From NCBI GenBank assembly GCA_035943635.1, contig DASZBX010000043.1, forward strand, positions 1 to 64,000: a DNA stretch of 64,000 bases, written 5' to 3'. The stretch is from DASZBX01 sp035943635 (GTDB taxonomy: Bacteria > Actinomycetota > Actinomycetes > Streptomycetales > Catenulisporaceae). Each line of letters opens with the position of its first letter. The first letter of the stretch is position 1. The notes below the pieces were generated by a model. That model made no database searches. It was given only the letters and a program-made list of their open reading frames with translations, and had not been told where the DNA came from. Shown here piece after piece: positions 15,251-25,200 of this stretch. Position numbers and translations under genes: made by a program.

Positions 15251-16570
15251 TCAGAACCGCGCCTGAGTGGACCTCAGCCGCACGTTCTCCAACAGTCCGA
15301 TCGCGATGAAGTTGGCGAACATGGACGAGCCGCCGTAGGAGACGAACGGGAGCGGGATGCCGGCGACGGGCATGATGCCCAGGGTCATGCCGATGTTCTC
15401 GAAGCTCTGGAAGCCGAACCAGCAGACCACGCCGGCCGAGATCAGCAGCGGGAAGGTCTGGGTGGCGGCCCGGGCGATCAGACAGGCGCGCCAGAGCAGG
15501 ACGGCGAACAGGCCGATCACCAGCAGGCCGCCGACCAGGCCGGTCTCCTCGCCGATCACGGTGAACACGAAGTCGGTCTGCTGTTCCGGGACGAACTGGC
15601 CGTTGGTCTGGGCGCCGTGGAACAGGCCCTGGCCGAAGATGCCGCCGGAGCCGATCGCCAGGCGGGCCTGGTGGGTGTTGTAGCCGACGCCCTGCGGGTC
15701 GAGGTTGGGGTCGGCGAAGGCGGCGAAGCGGTTGATCTGGTGCTGGGCCAGCAGGTGGAACTTGACCACCAGGAACACCAGCGGGCCGCCGACGCCGCAG
15801 ATCAGGGCGAGCACGCGCAGGCGCAGCCCGGCCACGACGACCATGCCGGCCAGGGTGGCGACCAGGACCATCGTGGTGCCCAGGTCCGGCAGCAGGGCGA
15901 TCACGCCCATCGGCACGGCGGCCGCGGCCAGGGCGATCAGCAGCTGCCGGGGGCCGGGGGCCGCGTCGCGGTCGGTGCGGGAGATCCGGGCGGCGGCCTC
16001 GCGGCGGCGCTGGCGGGCCGGGGTGCCGGGCATGGTCGGCCGGGCGGGCAGGGCGGACAGGCCGCTGCGGGTCTGCACCGTGGGCCGCTGGGCCAGGATC
16101 ATCGCCGCGGCCATCACCACGCCGACCTTGGCGAACTCGGCCGGCTGGATCGAGAAGCCGCCGCCGAGCTCGATCCAGGACCGGGCGCCGTTGACCACGG
16201 AGCCCAGCGGGGAGAGCACCGCGAGCAGGCCGACCAGGGACAGCAGGTAGATCACCGGGGTGATCGCGCGCAGCCTGCGGTGGTCGAGCATCGAGACCGC
16301 GAAGGAGAGCACGACCCCGATGGCCAGGTTCAGCAGGTGCCGCTTGAAGAAGTACTGCGGGTCCCCGCCGTCCAGGGCGCTGCGGTTGCGGGTGGCCGAC
16401 CAGACGAAGACCGAGCCGAGCAGGCCGAGCGCGAGGGCGGAGCCGAACAGCGGCCAGTCGTAGCGGCGCAGGGTGCCGCCGCGGCCGACCGAGGCCCGAG
16501 CCCTGGCCGCGGCGCCCTCGGGCTCGCCGAGGGCGATCGCGGGTACGCCCGCCGTCTCGCCGATGATCAT
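15251..16570 (-). CDS. rodA: RodA-type SEDS peptidoglycan polymerase
   Basis: RodA polymerises lipid II glycan strands for side-wall growth together with the class B PBP2 encoded just upstream. The 439-residue protein starts at the ATG at 16570, overlapping the PBP gene stop by 4 bp. It has about ten membrane segments, the SEDS signatures 'QPAEFAKVGVVMAAA' and 'LPDLGTTMVL', and the C-terminal 'AGIPLPFVSYGGSSMFANFIAIGLLENVR'. A cytoplasmic Arg/Ala-rich loop of about 45 residues ('ARPTMPGTPARQRRREAAAR') is longer than in many homologues. It is last in the mre operon. Confidence 0.95.
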   Translation of the reverse strand: MIIGETAGVPAIALGEPEGAAARARASVGRGGTLRRYDWPLFGSALALGLLGSVFVWSATRNRSALDGGDPQYFFKRHLLNLAIGVVLSFAVSMLDHRRLRAITPVIYLLSLVGLLAVLSPLGSVVNGARSWIELGGGFSIQPAEFAKVGVVMAAAMILAQRPTVQTRSGLSALPARPTMPGTPARQRRREAAARISRTDRDAAPGPRQLLIALAAAAVPMGVIALLPDLGTTMVLVATLAGMVVVAGLRLRVLALICGVGGPLVFLVVKFHLLAQHQINRFAAFADPNLDPQGVGYNTHQARLAIGSGGIFGQGLFHGAQTNGQFVPEQQTDFVFTVIGEETGLVGGLLVIGLFAVLLWRACLIARAATQTFPLLISAGVVCWFGFQSFENIGMTLGIMPVAGIPLPFVSYGGSSMFANFIAIGLLENVRLRSTQARF

Positions 16571-18885
16571 GCTTTCGCCCCGATCAGTCCGGTCAGCTGG
16601 ATGTTGCGTTCGGGTCGGAACAGGCTCTGCTGCAAGGCGGCGTCGATCGGGGCGGACGGCGCGGCACCGTGGCTGCGGCTCCCGTCGGTCACCTGCTCGG
16701 CGGCCTGGTAGGCGGCGGCGTCCGCGGCCGGGTCGAGCGGCTCCTGATAGCTGAAACTGGCCGGGGCCGCGGGCGCGCCCGGACCGGGCACCGCGGTCTG
16801 CACCGCGCCGGGCAGTGGCGGCAGCATGGTCGGCGGGGTGGGCAGCAGGGCCGCGGCGGGCACGACCTTGCCCTTCTGCACGCCGTACATCGCCGCCTCG
16901 ATCGCCTCGACCGCCGGGCCGGAGGTCAGCGCGCCCTGCCCGGCCTGGGAGACCTCCATCGCGACCACGTACTGCGGGTGGTTGGCCGGCAGGAAGGAGG
17001 TGAAGACCGAGGTGGCGTCCGTGCCGTACACGTCGGCGGTACCGGTCTTGGCGCCGACCGGGATCACGTTCTGCGGCCAGCCGCCGTAGACCCCGGAGGC
17101 GGTGCCCTCCTGGGCCACGCCCTCGAAGGCGTTGATCAGGAAGGCGTCGGTGGCCGGGGAGATCGGCACGTGTTCGGTGATCTTCGGCGCGTAGGTGGAC
17201 ACGACGTGCCCGTCCGGGGCGACCAGGGCCTTCTCCAGGTGCGGCTGGTAGACCGTGCCGCCGTTGGCGATGGCCGCGTAGACCTGGGCCAGCTGGAGCG
17301 GGGTGACCAGGATGCCGCCCTGGCCGATCGCCTCGATGATGGCGTCGCCGCCGCGGAACTGGTAGCCGTCCTGGCAGTTCTCGGAGGCGACCTGCTTGAG
17401 GTACAGCGCCCGGGCCGGGTCGGTGGCCTGCACGTCCGGGAACCCGGTCTGCGCCTGGGAGCACCAGACGTCCTTGTTCTGCTGCCAGGTGGTCAGCTTC
17501 TCCTGCCGGGTCTGGATGTCCCCGGCGGCCTCCCCGGGCAGGTCCAGGCCGGTGGGTTTGCCCAGGCCGTAGGCCTTGGCCATGGTCTGGACCGGGTCGA
17601 GCGGGTGGGCGACCGGCTTGTTGCCGCCGTCCTTGAGCCACATGTCGTAGGCGACCCGGTAGAACACGGTGTCGCAGGAGACCTCGATCGCCTGCTTGAG
17701 CGTGATCGGGCCGTAGGCCTCGCCCTCGAAGTTGTGGAACGGCGCGCCGCCGGCCGAGAAGGTGGTCGAGCAGTCGTAGATCCCGTTGGCCGGGAAGCCG
17801 TCCTGGAGCATGGCCGAGGTGGTCACGCCCTTGAACGTCGAGCCGGGCGCGAACTGGCCCTGGTAGGCGCGGTCGAGCAGCGGGGTGCCGGCGTTGGGGT
17901 CGATCAGGTGGGCGTAGTCCTGGGAGCTGATGCCGCCGGACCACACGGTCGGGCTGTAGGTCGGGTAGGTCGCCATCGCGATCACGGCGCCGGTGTTGAC
18001 GTCCATCACCACCACGGCGCCGGAGTCGGCCTTGTAGGGGCCGTTGTCCCCGGCCCGGCCGCGGGCGGCCAGGATCGCGGCGGACAGCTGCTGTTCGGCC
18101 ACGGCCTGCACCTTGGAGTCCAGCGTGGTGATCAGGTCGTCGCCGGGCATGGAGGGGTTGTCGGCGACGGTGCGCACGGCGTGGCCGAGGTTGTCGACCG
18201 CGACCTTCTGCACGCCGGTCGTGCCGCGCAGCTGGGTGTCGTAGCTCGATTCCAGGCCGGCCCGGCCGACCAGGTCGGTGGGCTGGAAGGCGGAGTTCGG
18301 CGCGTCGAGTTCGGTCGGGGTGACCGGGGAGAGGTAGCCGAGGATCTGCGCGGCGGTGATCCCGTTCGGCGAGGGGTAGGTGCGGTCGGCGATCGGGGTG
18401 ACCGCGATGCCGGGGTACTTCTCGCGTTCCTCCATCAGCTGCACGGCGTTGCTGACCGGCACGTCCGCGGCGATCGGGACCGGCTGGTAGGGCGATCCGG
18501 CCCAGCAGGGCTTGCTCACCGTGGCCGAGCAGAGCCGGGCGTTCTGGGCCAGTTCGGTCTCGGGCACGCCGAGCGCGGCGGCGACCTTGGTGAGCACGGC
18601 TTTGCCGCCGTCCGGCTGGGTGCTCAGGGTGCTCATGTCGGCGGTGACCTCCAACACGGTGGTGTTGGCGACCAGCGGCACGCCCTTGTCGTCGAGGATG
18701 TCGCCGCGGACCGCGGGGGTGGCCACGATCCGCAGGTCGTTGGCGGCGGCCGCGGCCTGGAACTGGCTGCCGCTGTGCACCTGGAGGTACCACAGCCGGG
18801 CGCCGAGGGTCGCCAGCAGCGCCACCGCCAGCACCTGGACCAGGGCGAGCCGGGTCCGGGAGACGTTCATGGTCCGCCCGTTCAT
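16567..18885 (-). CDS. mrdA: Penicillin-binding protein 2 (class B transpeptidase)
   Basis: PBP2 cross-links the glycan made by RodA. The 772-residue protein has one N-terminal membrane anchor (about 10-30), a PBP dimerisation domain (about 55-260) and the transpeptidase domain with all three motifs. These are S-x-x-K in 'APGSTFKGVT', the second motif as 'VSCDTVFYRVAYD' (S-x-D, as in many PBP2s) and K-T-G in 'GAKTGTADVYG'. The last about 110 residues after the catalytic domain are Pro/Ala-rich and variable. It follows mreD by 6 bp and overlaps rodA by 4 bp, so expression is tightly coupled. Confidence 0.95.
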   Translation of the reverse strand: MNGRTMNVSRTRLALVQVLAVALLATLGARLWYLQVHSGSQFQAAAAANDLRIVATPAVRGDILDDKGVPLVANTTVLEVTADMSTLSTQPDGGKAVLTKVAAALGVPETELAQNARLCSATVSKPCWAGSPYQPVPIAADVPVSNAVQLMEEREKYPGIAVTPIADRTYPSPNGITAAQILGYLSPVTPTELDAPNSAFQPTDLVGRAGLESSYDTQLRGTTGVQKVAVDNLGHAVRTVADNPSMPGDDLITTLDSKVQAVAEQQLSAAILAARGRAGDNGPYKADSGAVVVMDVNTGAVIAMATYPTYSPTVWSGGISSQDYAHLIDPNAGTPLLDRAYQGQFAPGSTFKGVTTSAMLQDGFPANGIYDCSTTFSAGGAPFHNFEGEAYGPITLKQAIEVSCDTVFYRVAYDMWLKDGGNKPVAHPLDPVQTMAKAYGLGKPTGLDLPGEAAGDIQTRQEKLTTWQQNKDVWCSQAQTGFPDVQATDPARALYLKQVASENCQDGYQFRGGDAIIEAIGQGGILVTPLQLAQVYAAIANGGTVYQPHLEKALVAPDGHVVSTYAPKITEHVPISPATDAFLINAFEGVAQEGTASGVYGGWPQNVIPVGAKTGTADVYGTDATSVFTSFLPANHPQYVVAMEVSQAGQGALTSGPAVEAIEAAMYGVQKGKVVPAAALLPTPPTMLPPLPGAVQTAVPGPGAPAAPASFSYQEPLDPAADAAAYQAAEQVTDGSRSHGAAPSAPIDAALQQSLFRPERNIQLTGLIGAKA

Positions 18886-18891
18886 CGCGGA

Positions 18892-19881
18892 TCAGCCTGC
18901 TTCCGGGTGCTGGAACGCGCGGACGGTCCCGCGCGCAGGGAGGTCGGGGGCGGCCGGGTCGTGCTGCTCGGGGGCCGGGTGGTCTTGGCCGGCCTCGGTT
19001 CGCGGCGGATCGTCGTGCGCGGCGTGCTCGTGGGCCGGGTGGGCGTGCTCGGGCCGGGTGTGGTCCGGGTGCGCGTGGCCGGGGTGGGTGTGGGCGGAGG
19101 GCTGGTGGGCCGCCGGCGCGGTGTGCGCGGGCTGCGGGCGCACCGGATGAGCGGTCTGACGTGCCGCGCTGCCGAGCGGCCGGACGCCCGCGGTGGCCAC
19201 CGCGCCGCGGAACGTGACCCCTTCGTACGGTCCGTAGCCGCCCGCGGCGTAGTCCCCGCCGGCCGAGGCCGGGCCGGCGTACGGATCGCCGACCGGGGCC
19301 AGCACCTGCGCGCCCGGGTTCTGCGAGGTGCGGGCCAGCCGGGCGATCCCGGGCACCACGATCGGCGTGGCGACGGCCGTGTACAGCCCGGCCGCGCCGG
19401 CCGCGGTGAGCAGGCCGGCCCGGGTGATCCCGCCGCCGTCGCCGAGCACGGTGCCCAGCAGCGCGTTGCCGAGCACCGCCGCCCCGGCGTAGATCCCGGC
19501 CAGGATGCAGGTGCGCAGCGCGGAGGTGCGCACCTCGCTGCCGGTCCGCCCGGCCAGCGCGCCGACGCAGGTCAGCAGGAGCGCGTGCCGGCCGGCCGCG
19601 TCCACCGAGGGCGGGGCCAGGTCCACGGCCAGCCCGGCCGCGAACCCGGTCACCGCGCCGCCGGTCGGGCCCCAGGCCGCGGCGAACCCGAGCACCACCA
19701 GCAGGACCAGGTCCGGCCCGGCGTGCGGCAGGTGCAGCCGCGGGGCCACGGAGACCTGCGCGGCCAGGGCCAGGATCACCGCGGCGGCGGGCAGGAGGGT
19801 CCGCAGCACGCCGCGGATCAGCGGATTGGACCGGAACGTGCGCGGATGCAGGGTCGTGGTGCTCACGGGATCGATACTCAT
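18892..19881 (-). CDS. mreD: MreD with unusual His/Pro-rich C-terminal tail
   Basis: MreD is the polytopic membrane subunit linking MreB/MreC to the elongation machinery. Residues about 22-190 form the expected core of five to six membrane segments ('DLVLLVVLGFAAAWGP', 'AVTGFAAGLAVDLAPP'). The protein then continues to 329 residues, about twice the usual length. Its last 85 residues are rich in His, Pro, Ala and Asp, with about 15 His mostly in H-x-H or H-P pairs. The tail is soluble and could bind metal or be disordered. It lies 44 bp after mreC and 6 bp before the PBP2 gene. Confidence 0.9.
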   Translation of the reverse strand: MSIDPVSTTTLHPRTFRSNPLIRGVLRTLLPAAAVILALAAQVSVAPRLHLPHAGPDLVLLVVLGFAAAWGPTGGAVTGFAAGLAVDLAPPSVDAAGRHALLLTCVGALAGRTGSEVRTSALRTCILAGIYAGAAVLGNALLGTVLGDGGGITRAGLLTAAGAAGLYTAVATPIVVPGIARLARTSQNPGAQVLAPVGDPYAGPASAGGDYAAGGYGPYEGVTFRGAVATAGVRPLGSAARQTAHPVRPQPAHTAPAAHQPSAHTHPGHAHPDHTRPEHAHPAHEHAAHDDPPRTEAGQDHPAPEQHDPAAPDLPARGTVRAFQHPEAG

Positions 19882-19925
19882 GGGGTCTTTCGGTCCACCT
19901 CGCCGGGGTCGCTGAAGGTCGGGTG

Positions 19926-20798
19926 CTATCCGGCCGGCGGGACCAGGGTGTCCCGGGGGTCGGTGCGCGGGGGCTGGACCACCACGCCGACCGTGTCCGC
20001 GCTGGTCGTGTCCACAGAGGGGGTGACCAGCACGGTCTTGGTCAGCGCGCCCGGGGTGGAGAGCACCTGGCGGACCGTGCCGACCGGGATGCCGGGCACG
20101 TACGGGGTGCCGTCGGCCGAGCCGAGGGTGACCAGGGCCTGGCCGGGTTTGACCGCGGTGGCCGGGTCGAGGAACTGCACCCGCAGGGTGTGCGGGTCCT
20201 GGCCGACCGCGGTGCCGATCTCGCCGGAGCCGGCCAGCCGGACCCCGACCGTGCAGGACGGGTCGATCGCGAGCAGCACGGTCGAGGTGTCCGGGCCGAC
20301 GCTGGTGGTCCGCCCGACCAGGCCGTCGCCGTCGAGCACGGTCTGGTCCGGGCGCACCCCGTCCCGGCTGCCGGAGTCGATCGTGGCCGACCAGGTGCCG
20401 TCCTGGAGCGGTTCGAGGGCGACCAGCCGGGCCGGCACGGTGCCCATCTGGGCGAGGGCGACCAGGTGCAGCAGCTTGTCCAGCTGGCCGGCCCGGGTCT
20501 GGGCCTGGGCGCCGGTCTCGGCCTGGCCGCGCAGGTTCGCCACCTGGGCGCTGAGCGCGGCGATCTGCTGCCGGTCGGCGCTGGAGTGGCCCCAGCCGGT
20601 GAGCAGGGAGTCGGCCGAGCCGACCAGGCCGGAGCCGGCCCGTTCGACCGGGCCGAGCACCGTGGCGCCGACCTCGCGGGCCTTGCCCAGCAGGGTGCCG
20701 GAGTCGTCGCGGGAGCTGCGCGCGTCGACCGTGATCAGGGCGAAGGCGGCCAGCAGCAGTCCGGACAGGACCAGCCGGGTCCGCTTGGAGTCCCGCAT
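19926..20798 (-). CDS. mreC: Rod-shape protein MreC
   Basis: MreC is a periplasmic scaffold tethering PBP2 and MreD to the MreB cytoskeleton. The 290-residue protein has a short cytoplasmic N-terminus, one membrane helix (about 8-22), a coiled coil (about 68-105, 'DRQQIAALSAQVANLRGQAE') and the two beta-barrel domains ('VGRTTSVGPDTSTVLLAIDPS', 'LVTLGSADGTPYVPGIPVG'). It lies 34 bp after mreB. Confidence 0.93.
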   Translation of the reverse strand: MRDSKRTRLVLSGLLLAAFALITVDARSSRDDSGTLLGKAREVGATVLGPVERAGSGLVGSADSLLTGWGHSSADRQQIAALSAQVANLRGQAETGAQAQTRAGQLDKLLHLVALAQMGTVPARLVALEPLQDGTWSATIDSGSRDGVRPDQTVLDGDGLVGRTTSVGPDTSTVLLAIDPSCTVGVRLAGSGEIGTAVGQDPHTLRVQFLDPATAVKPGQALVTLGSADGTPYVPGIPVGTVRQVLSTPGALTKTVLVTPSVDTTSADTVGVVVQPPRTDPRDTLVPPAG

Positions 20799-20832
20799 AT
20801 GGCAGACTCCTGATCCATTGCCGGGGCCACGG

Positions 20833-21858
20833 CTAGCGCCTGCTGTGCGCGCCGAGGACCGGCTGCAGCGCGTCGAAGTCGTCCACGCAGCGGCCGGAGC
20901 CGAGCACCACCGAGTTCAGCGGGTTCTCCGCGATCAGCACCGGCATCCCGGTCTCCCTGCGCAGCCGCGAGTCCAGTCCGCGCAGCAGGGCGCCGCCGCC
21001 GGTCAGCACGATGCCGCGGTCCATGATGTCGCCGGACAGTTCCGGCGGGCACTTGTCCAGGGTGTCCTTGACCGCGTCCAGGATCGCGGTGACCGGCTCC
21101 TCCAGGGCCCGGCGGATCTCGGTGGAGGTCAGCACGATCACCTTGGGCAGGCCGGAGACCAGGTCCCGGCCGCGCACCTCGGCGTGCAGCTCGGAGTCCT
21201 CGTCGTCGGCCGAGCCGATGGTGATCTTCAGCTCCTCGGCGGTGCGTTCGCCGAGCAGCATCGAGTACTCCTTCTTGGCGTACTGGATGATCGCGTTGTC
21301 CAGTTCGTCGCCCGCGGTGCGGATGGAGGAGGCGGTGACGATGCCGGCGTAGGAGATGACCGCGACCTCGGTGGTGCCGCCGCCGATGTCGACCACCATG
21401 TTGCCGGTGGCCTCCTGGATCGGCAGCCCGGCGCCGATCGCGGCGGCCATCGGCTCCTCGATCAGGTGCACCTGGCGGGCTCCGGCCGCGTCCGCGGCGT
21501 CCTCGACCGCGCGCCGCTCGACCCCGGTGATCCCGCTCGGCACGCAGATGACCACCCGGGGCTGGGCCAGCAGGCGGCGGTGGTGCACCTTGCGGATGAA
21601 GTACCGCAGCATCCGTTCGGCGATCTCGAAGTCCGCGATCACCCCGTCCTTCAGCGGCCGGATCGCCACGATGTTGCCGGGGGTGCGGCCCATCATCTTC
21701 TTCGCCTCGGTACCCACGGCGAGCACCGCGCCGTTGTGCGTGTTGACCGCCACGACCGAGGGTTCGTTGAGCACGATCCCCTTGCCCCGCACGTAAACCA
21801 GTGTGTTCGCGGTGCCCAGATCCACCGCGATGTCCCGCCCGACGACCGACATGCCCAT
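20833..21858 (-). CDS. mreB: Actin-like cell-shape protein MreB
   Basis: MreB forms membrane-associated ATP-dependent filaments directing cell-wall synthesis. The 341-residue protein has the actin-fold phosphate loops 'AVDLGTANTLVYVRGKG' and 'VVDIGGGTTEVAVIS', the adenosine motif 'IVLTGGGALLRGLD', and 'KEYSMLLGERTAEELK'. The start was set at the ATG at 21858 (MGMSVVGRD), with a GGAAGGTG element somewhat far upstream; a further in-frame start at 21897 adds a non-conserved leader. It is first in the mreBCD-PBP2-rodA operon. In Streptomyces, as I recall, ndk sits next to mreB; here an accessory segment intervenes. Confidence 0.96.
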   Translation of the reverse strand: MGMSVVGRDIAVDLGTANTLVYVRGKGIVLNEPSVVAVNTHNGAVLAVGTEAKKMMGRTPGNIVAIRPLKDGVIADFEIAERMLRYFIRKVHHRRLLAQPRVVICVPSGITGVERRAVEDAADAAGARQVHLIEEPMAAAIGAGLPIQEATGNMVVDIGGGTTEVAVISYAGIVTASSIRTAGDELDNAIIQYAKKEYSMLLGERTAEELKITIGSADDEDSELHAEVRGRDLVSGLPKVIVLTSTEIRRALEEPVTAILDAVKDTLDKCPPELSGDIMDRGIVLTGGGALLRGLDSRLRRETGMPVLIAENPLNSVVLGSGRCVDDFDALQPVLGAHSRR

Positions 21859-22268
21859 TTGGTGTGAACACCTTCCGCGACTAGCCCACCACGACAACCG
21901 ACAGGTGGCCCGGTCGCGCCTTGACGGTTCGATAAAACTCGCTGCGTCACGCTGTGATTACTTTCGGTGACGCGCTTTACCGATCTTAACCGCCTTGTCG
22001 CCCGCGATCCATGACCTAACCGGGTACTTCCCGGCGAGTTGCCCGGCGGAAACGATTGTTACCCCACCCGTGTTACCCGCCGAGCGGGCCGCGGGCCGGT
22101 CGCGTGGTCTGTTCGGCCGGGCGGAGCGGCGGCGCCGGGCCGCGGCCGGGCCGGTGGCAGGGGTGCGTCGGTAGACTCGTCCGGCGCGGGTCCGGACGGC
22201 TGATCGCGGGCGCGCGGACCAGAGCCGGGGCGGACCGGGAGGGGGTGGCGCGGACGGTGGCGGACGAG
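21859..22268. other. Divergent promoter region of the mre operon and AfsR-like gene
   Basis: These 410 bases contain AT-richer DNA at 21930-22010 that probably carries the mreB promoter, and GC-rich DNA at 22060-22260 before the regulator. No clean -10/-35 pair or hairpin could be assigned. In-frame coding on the plus strand continues upstream of 22269 but without a ribosome site or conserved sequence. Confidence 0.4.
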
Positions 22269-25200
22269 ATGGTCGGGACGGGTTCCGGGGCGCTGCCCGG
22301 AGCGGAGTCCGGCCTGCGGGTCGGGATCCTCGGCGGCGTTCGGGCCTGGGCGGCCGGGGGCGATCCGGTCGCGCTCGGCGGGTCCGGGCGGCGGGCCGCG
22401 CTGGCCCTGTTGGCGTTGGACGCCGGGCGGGTCGTCTCGGCGGCGCGGTTGGTCGACGGGCTGTACGGCGCGCATCCGCCGGCCGGGGTGGCCAACGCGG
22501 TGCAGTCCCAGATCTCCCGGTTGCGCGCCGCGCTGCGCGAACCGGGCGGACCGGATCCGATCGAGCACCGCCCGGCCGGGTACCGTCTGGTGGTCGATCC
22601 GGACCGGGTGGACGTGCACCGTTTCACCCGGCTGGCCGCCCAGGGACACCAGGCGCTGCGGACCGGCGACCTGGCGAAGGCCGGGCAGACGCTGGAGGAT
22701 GCGCTGGCGTTGTGGCGCGGCCCCGCGCTGGCGGACGTGCGCGACGTGCCGTTCGCGCAGGCGCAGGCCGTGCGGCTGGAGGACCTGCGGTTGACCGCCG
22801 CCGAGGATCTGGCGCAGGCGCGGATCCGGCTCGGGCGGCGGCGGGAGGCGATCGCGCAGCTGCGGGAGCTGGTCGCGGCCGAGCCGTTGCGGGAACGCCT
22901 GAGCACGCTGCTGGTCCTCGCGCTGCATGCGGACGGGCGGCAGGCCGAGGCCCTGGCCGCGTTCGGCGAGGCGAGGTCGGCGCTGGCCGAGGCGCTCGGC
23001 GCGGATCCCGGGCCGCAGCTGGCCGCGGCGCATCTGGCGGTCCTGCGCGGGGACGAGGTCCGGATCGGCGGCGACGCGGACACCGCGGACGGTTCCCGGG
23101 GCGCGGGCGAGCCCACCATCGAGATCGGCCGGACCGCCCGGCGCGACGAGCCGGCCGCGCCCGGGCTGCGCCGGCTCGCCCTGCCCGCGCCGCTGAACGA
23201 GCTGATCGGCCGGGCCCCGGACCTGGACCGGATCGGGGTCCTGCTCCGGCGCGGCCGGCTGCTGACCCTGACCGGGCCGGGCGGCGCCGGCAAGACCCGG
23301 ATCGCGGTCGAGGCGGCCGGGCGGCACCCGCAGGACAGCTGCTTCGCCGATCTGTCCGGGCTGACCGAGGGCGAGGACGTGTCCCAGGCGGTGCTCAGCG
23401 CGCTCGGGCTGCGCGGCTCGGCGCTGCTCGGCCCGGCCGACGGCCCGGCGCCACTGGCCCGGCTGGCCAACGCCCTGAGGGACCGGCCGCTGCTGCTGGT
23501 GCTGGACAACTGCGAGCACCTGGTCGCCCAGTGCGCGCGGTTCGCCGCCGACCTGCTGGCCGCGTGCCCGGACCTGCGGGTGCTGGCGACCAGCCGGGAG
23601 GCGCTCGGGATCACCGGCGAGGTGGTGTTCTCCCTGCCGCCGCTGCCCGAGCCGGCCGCGCTGCGGCTGTTCGCCGAGCGGGCCGCGGCGGCCCGGCCGG
23701 ACTTCGACCCGGGCCGGGACCCGGCCGCGGCCGCGGAGATCTGCGGCCGGCTGGACGGCCTGCCGCTGGCGATCGAGCTGGCCGCGGCCCGGTTGCGGCT
23801 GCTCACCCCGCGGCAGGTGGCCGACCGGCTGGACGACCGGTTCCGGCTGCTGACCGGCGGCGCCCGGACCGCCCGGCCGCGGCAGCAGACCCTGCGCGCG
23901 GTGGTCGACTGGAGCTGGGAGCTGTTGTCCGGGCCGGAACGCGCAGTGCTGCGGCGGGCCTCGGTGTTCTCCGGCGGGTTCACGCTCGCCGCGGGCGAAG
24001 CGGTCTGCGCGGATCCGGCGGCGGGAGCGGGCGGCGATGGCAGTGGCGGTGACGAGGACGGCTCGCGGGTGGAACGTGCCGACGTGCTCGACCTCCTCGG
24101 CTCGCTGGTGGACAAGTCGCTGGTCATGGCCGTGCAGCCGCAGTCCGCGGCCGAAGACCAGGCCGGCGGCGAGATCCGTTTCCGGATGCTGCAGACGGTC
24201 CGCGCGTACGCGGCAGAACGCCTGGCCGAGTCCGGCGAAGCCGCGCGCATCGACCAATCCCACCTCGATGTCTTCCTGACCCTCGCCGCGCACGCGAACC
24301 CGTTGCTGCGCACGGCCGACCAGCTGCACTGGCTGAGCCGACTGGCCGCCGACCACGACAACCTGCTCGCGGCGCTGCGCCGCTCGGACCCGCGGACCGC
24401 CCTGCGCATGATCAGCGAACTGGCCTCGTACTGGCTGTTGCGCGGCCTGCGGTTCGAGGCCACCCCGCACGCGCGGCGCGTCCTGGCCGCGCTCGGCCCG
24501 CAGCCGCTCCCGGGCCTGGCCGAGGAGTACGCCATCTGCGTGGCCCTGGCGATCCAGTCCGCCGCGAACCGGGCCGAGCTCGCCGACCACATCGCCGCCG
24601 CCGAAGGCCTGATGGCCGAGTTCTGGCGCACGCCCCGGCGCAACCCGGTGCTCACGCTGCTGTGGGCGCCGCTCAGCGGAGTGCGCGAGGACATGGTGCA
24701 CGTGACGCCGCAGGAGCAGGCGGCGTGGCTGGCCGATCCGTGGCACGAGGGCCTGGCGCACATCGGCCAGGGATACGTGCACTGGTACGTGACCGGCGAC
24801 TGGGCCACGGCCGACCGGGAGTTCACCGAGGCGATCGCGGTGTACCGGCGGCTCGGCGACCGCTGGGGCTCGATCGTCGCGCTGAGTGAGGCCGCGGCGA
24901 TCGCCGACACGCTCGGCGACCGGGACCGCTCGCAGGCCCGCACCGCCGAGGCGCTGCGCCTGGCCGGGGAGCTCGGCGCGACCGAGGACACGGCCGAACT
25001 GCTCTGCGGCCGGGCCGAGCGGGCGGTCCGGGTCGGCGAGCTGGCTGCCGCCGAAGCCGACTGCGAGCGCGCGATCGTGCTGTTCCAGCAGGTCGGGTCG
25101 GTGGAGAGCGTGCCGCGGGCCCGGTTGTGCCTGGCCCGGATCGACCGGCTGCGCGGGGACCTGGCCGCGGCGCGCGAGCAGTGCCTGATCGCGCTGGCCG

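Noticed and set aside
16571..18793. Upstream in-frame extension of rodA (making about 1180 residues)
   Set aside because: The extension overlaps the PBP2 gene in another frame and shows no homology; the coupled ATG at 16570 fits the SEDS N-terminus.
16669..21867. Plus-strand open frame of about 1730 codons opposite the mre operon
   Set aside because: It arises from the GC-biased third positions of mreB-mreC-mreD-PBP2; its composition (Gly/Arg/Val/Asp) is typical of antisense translation.
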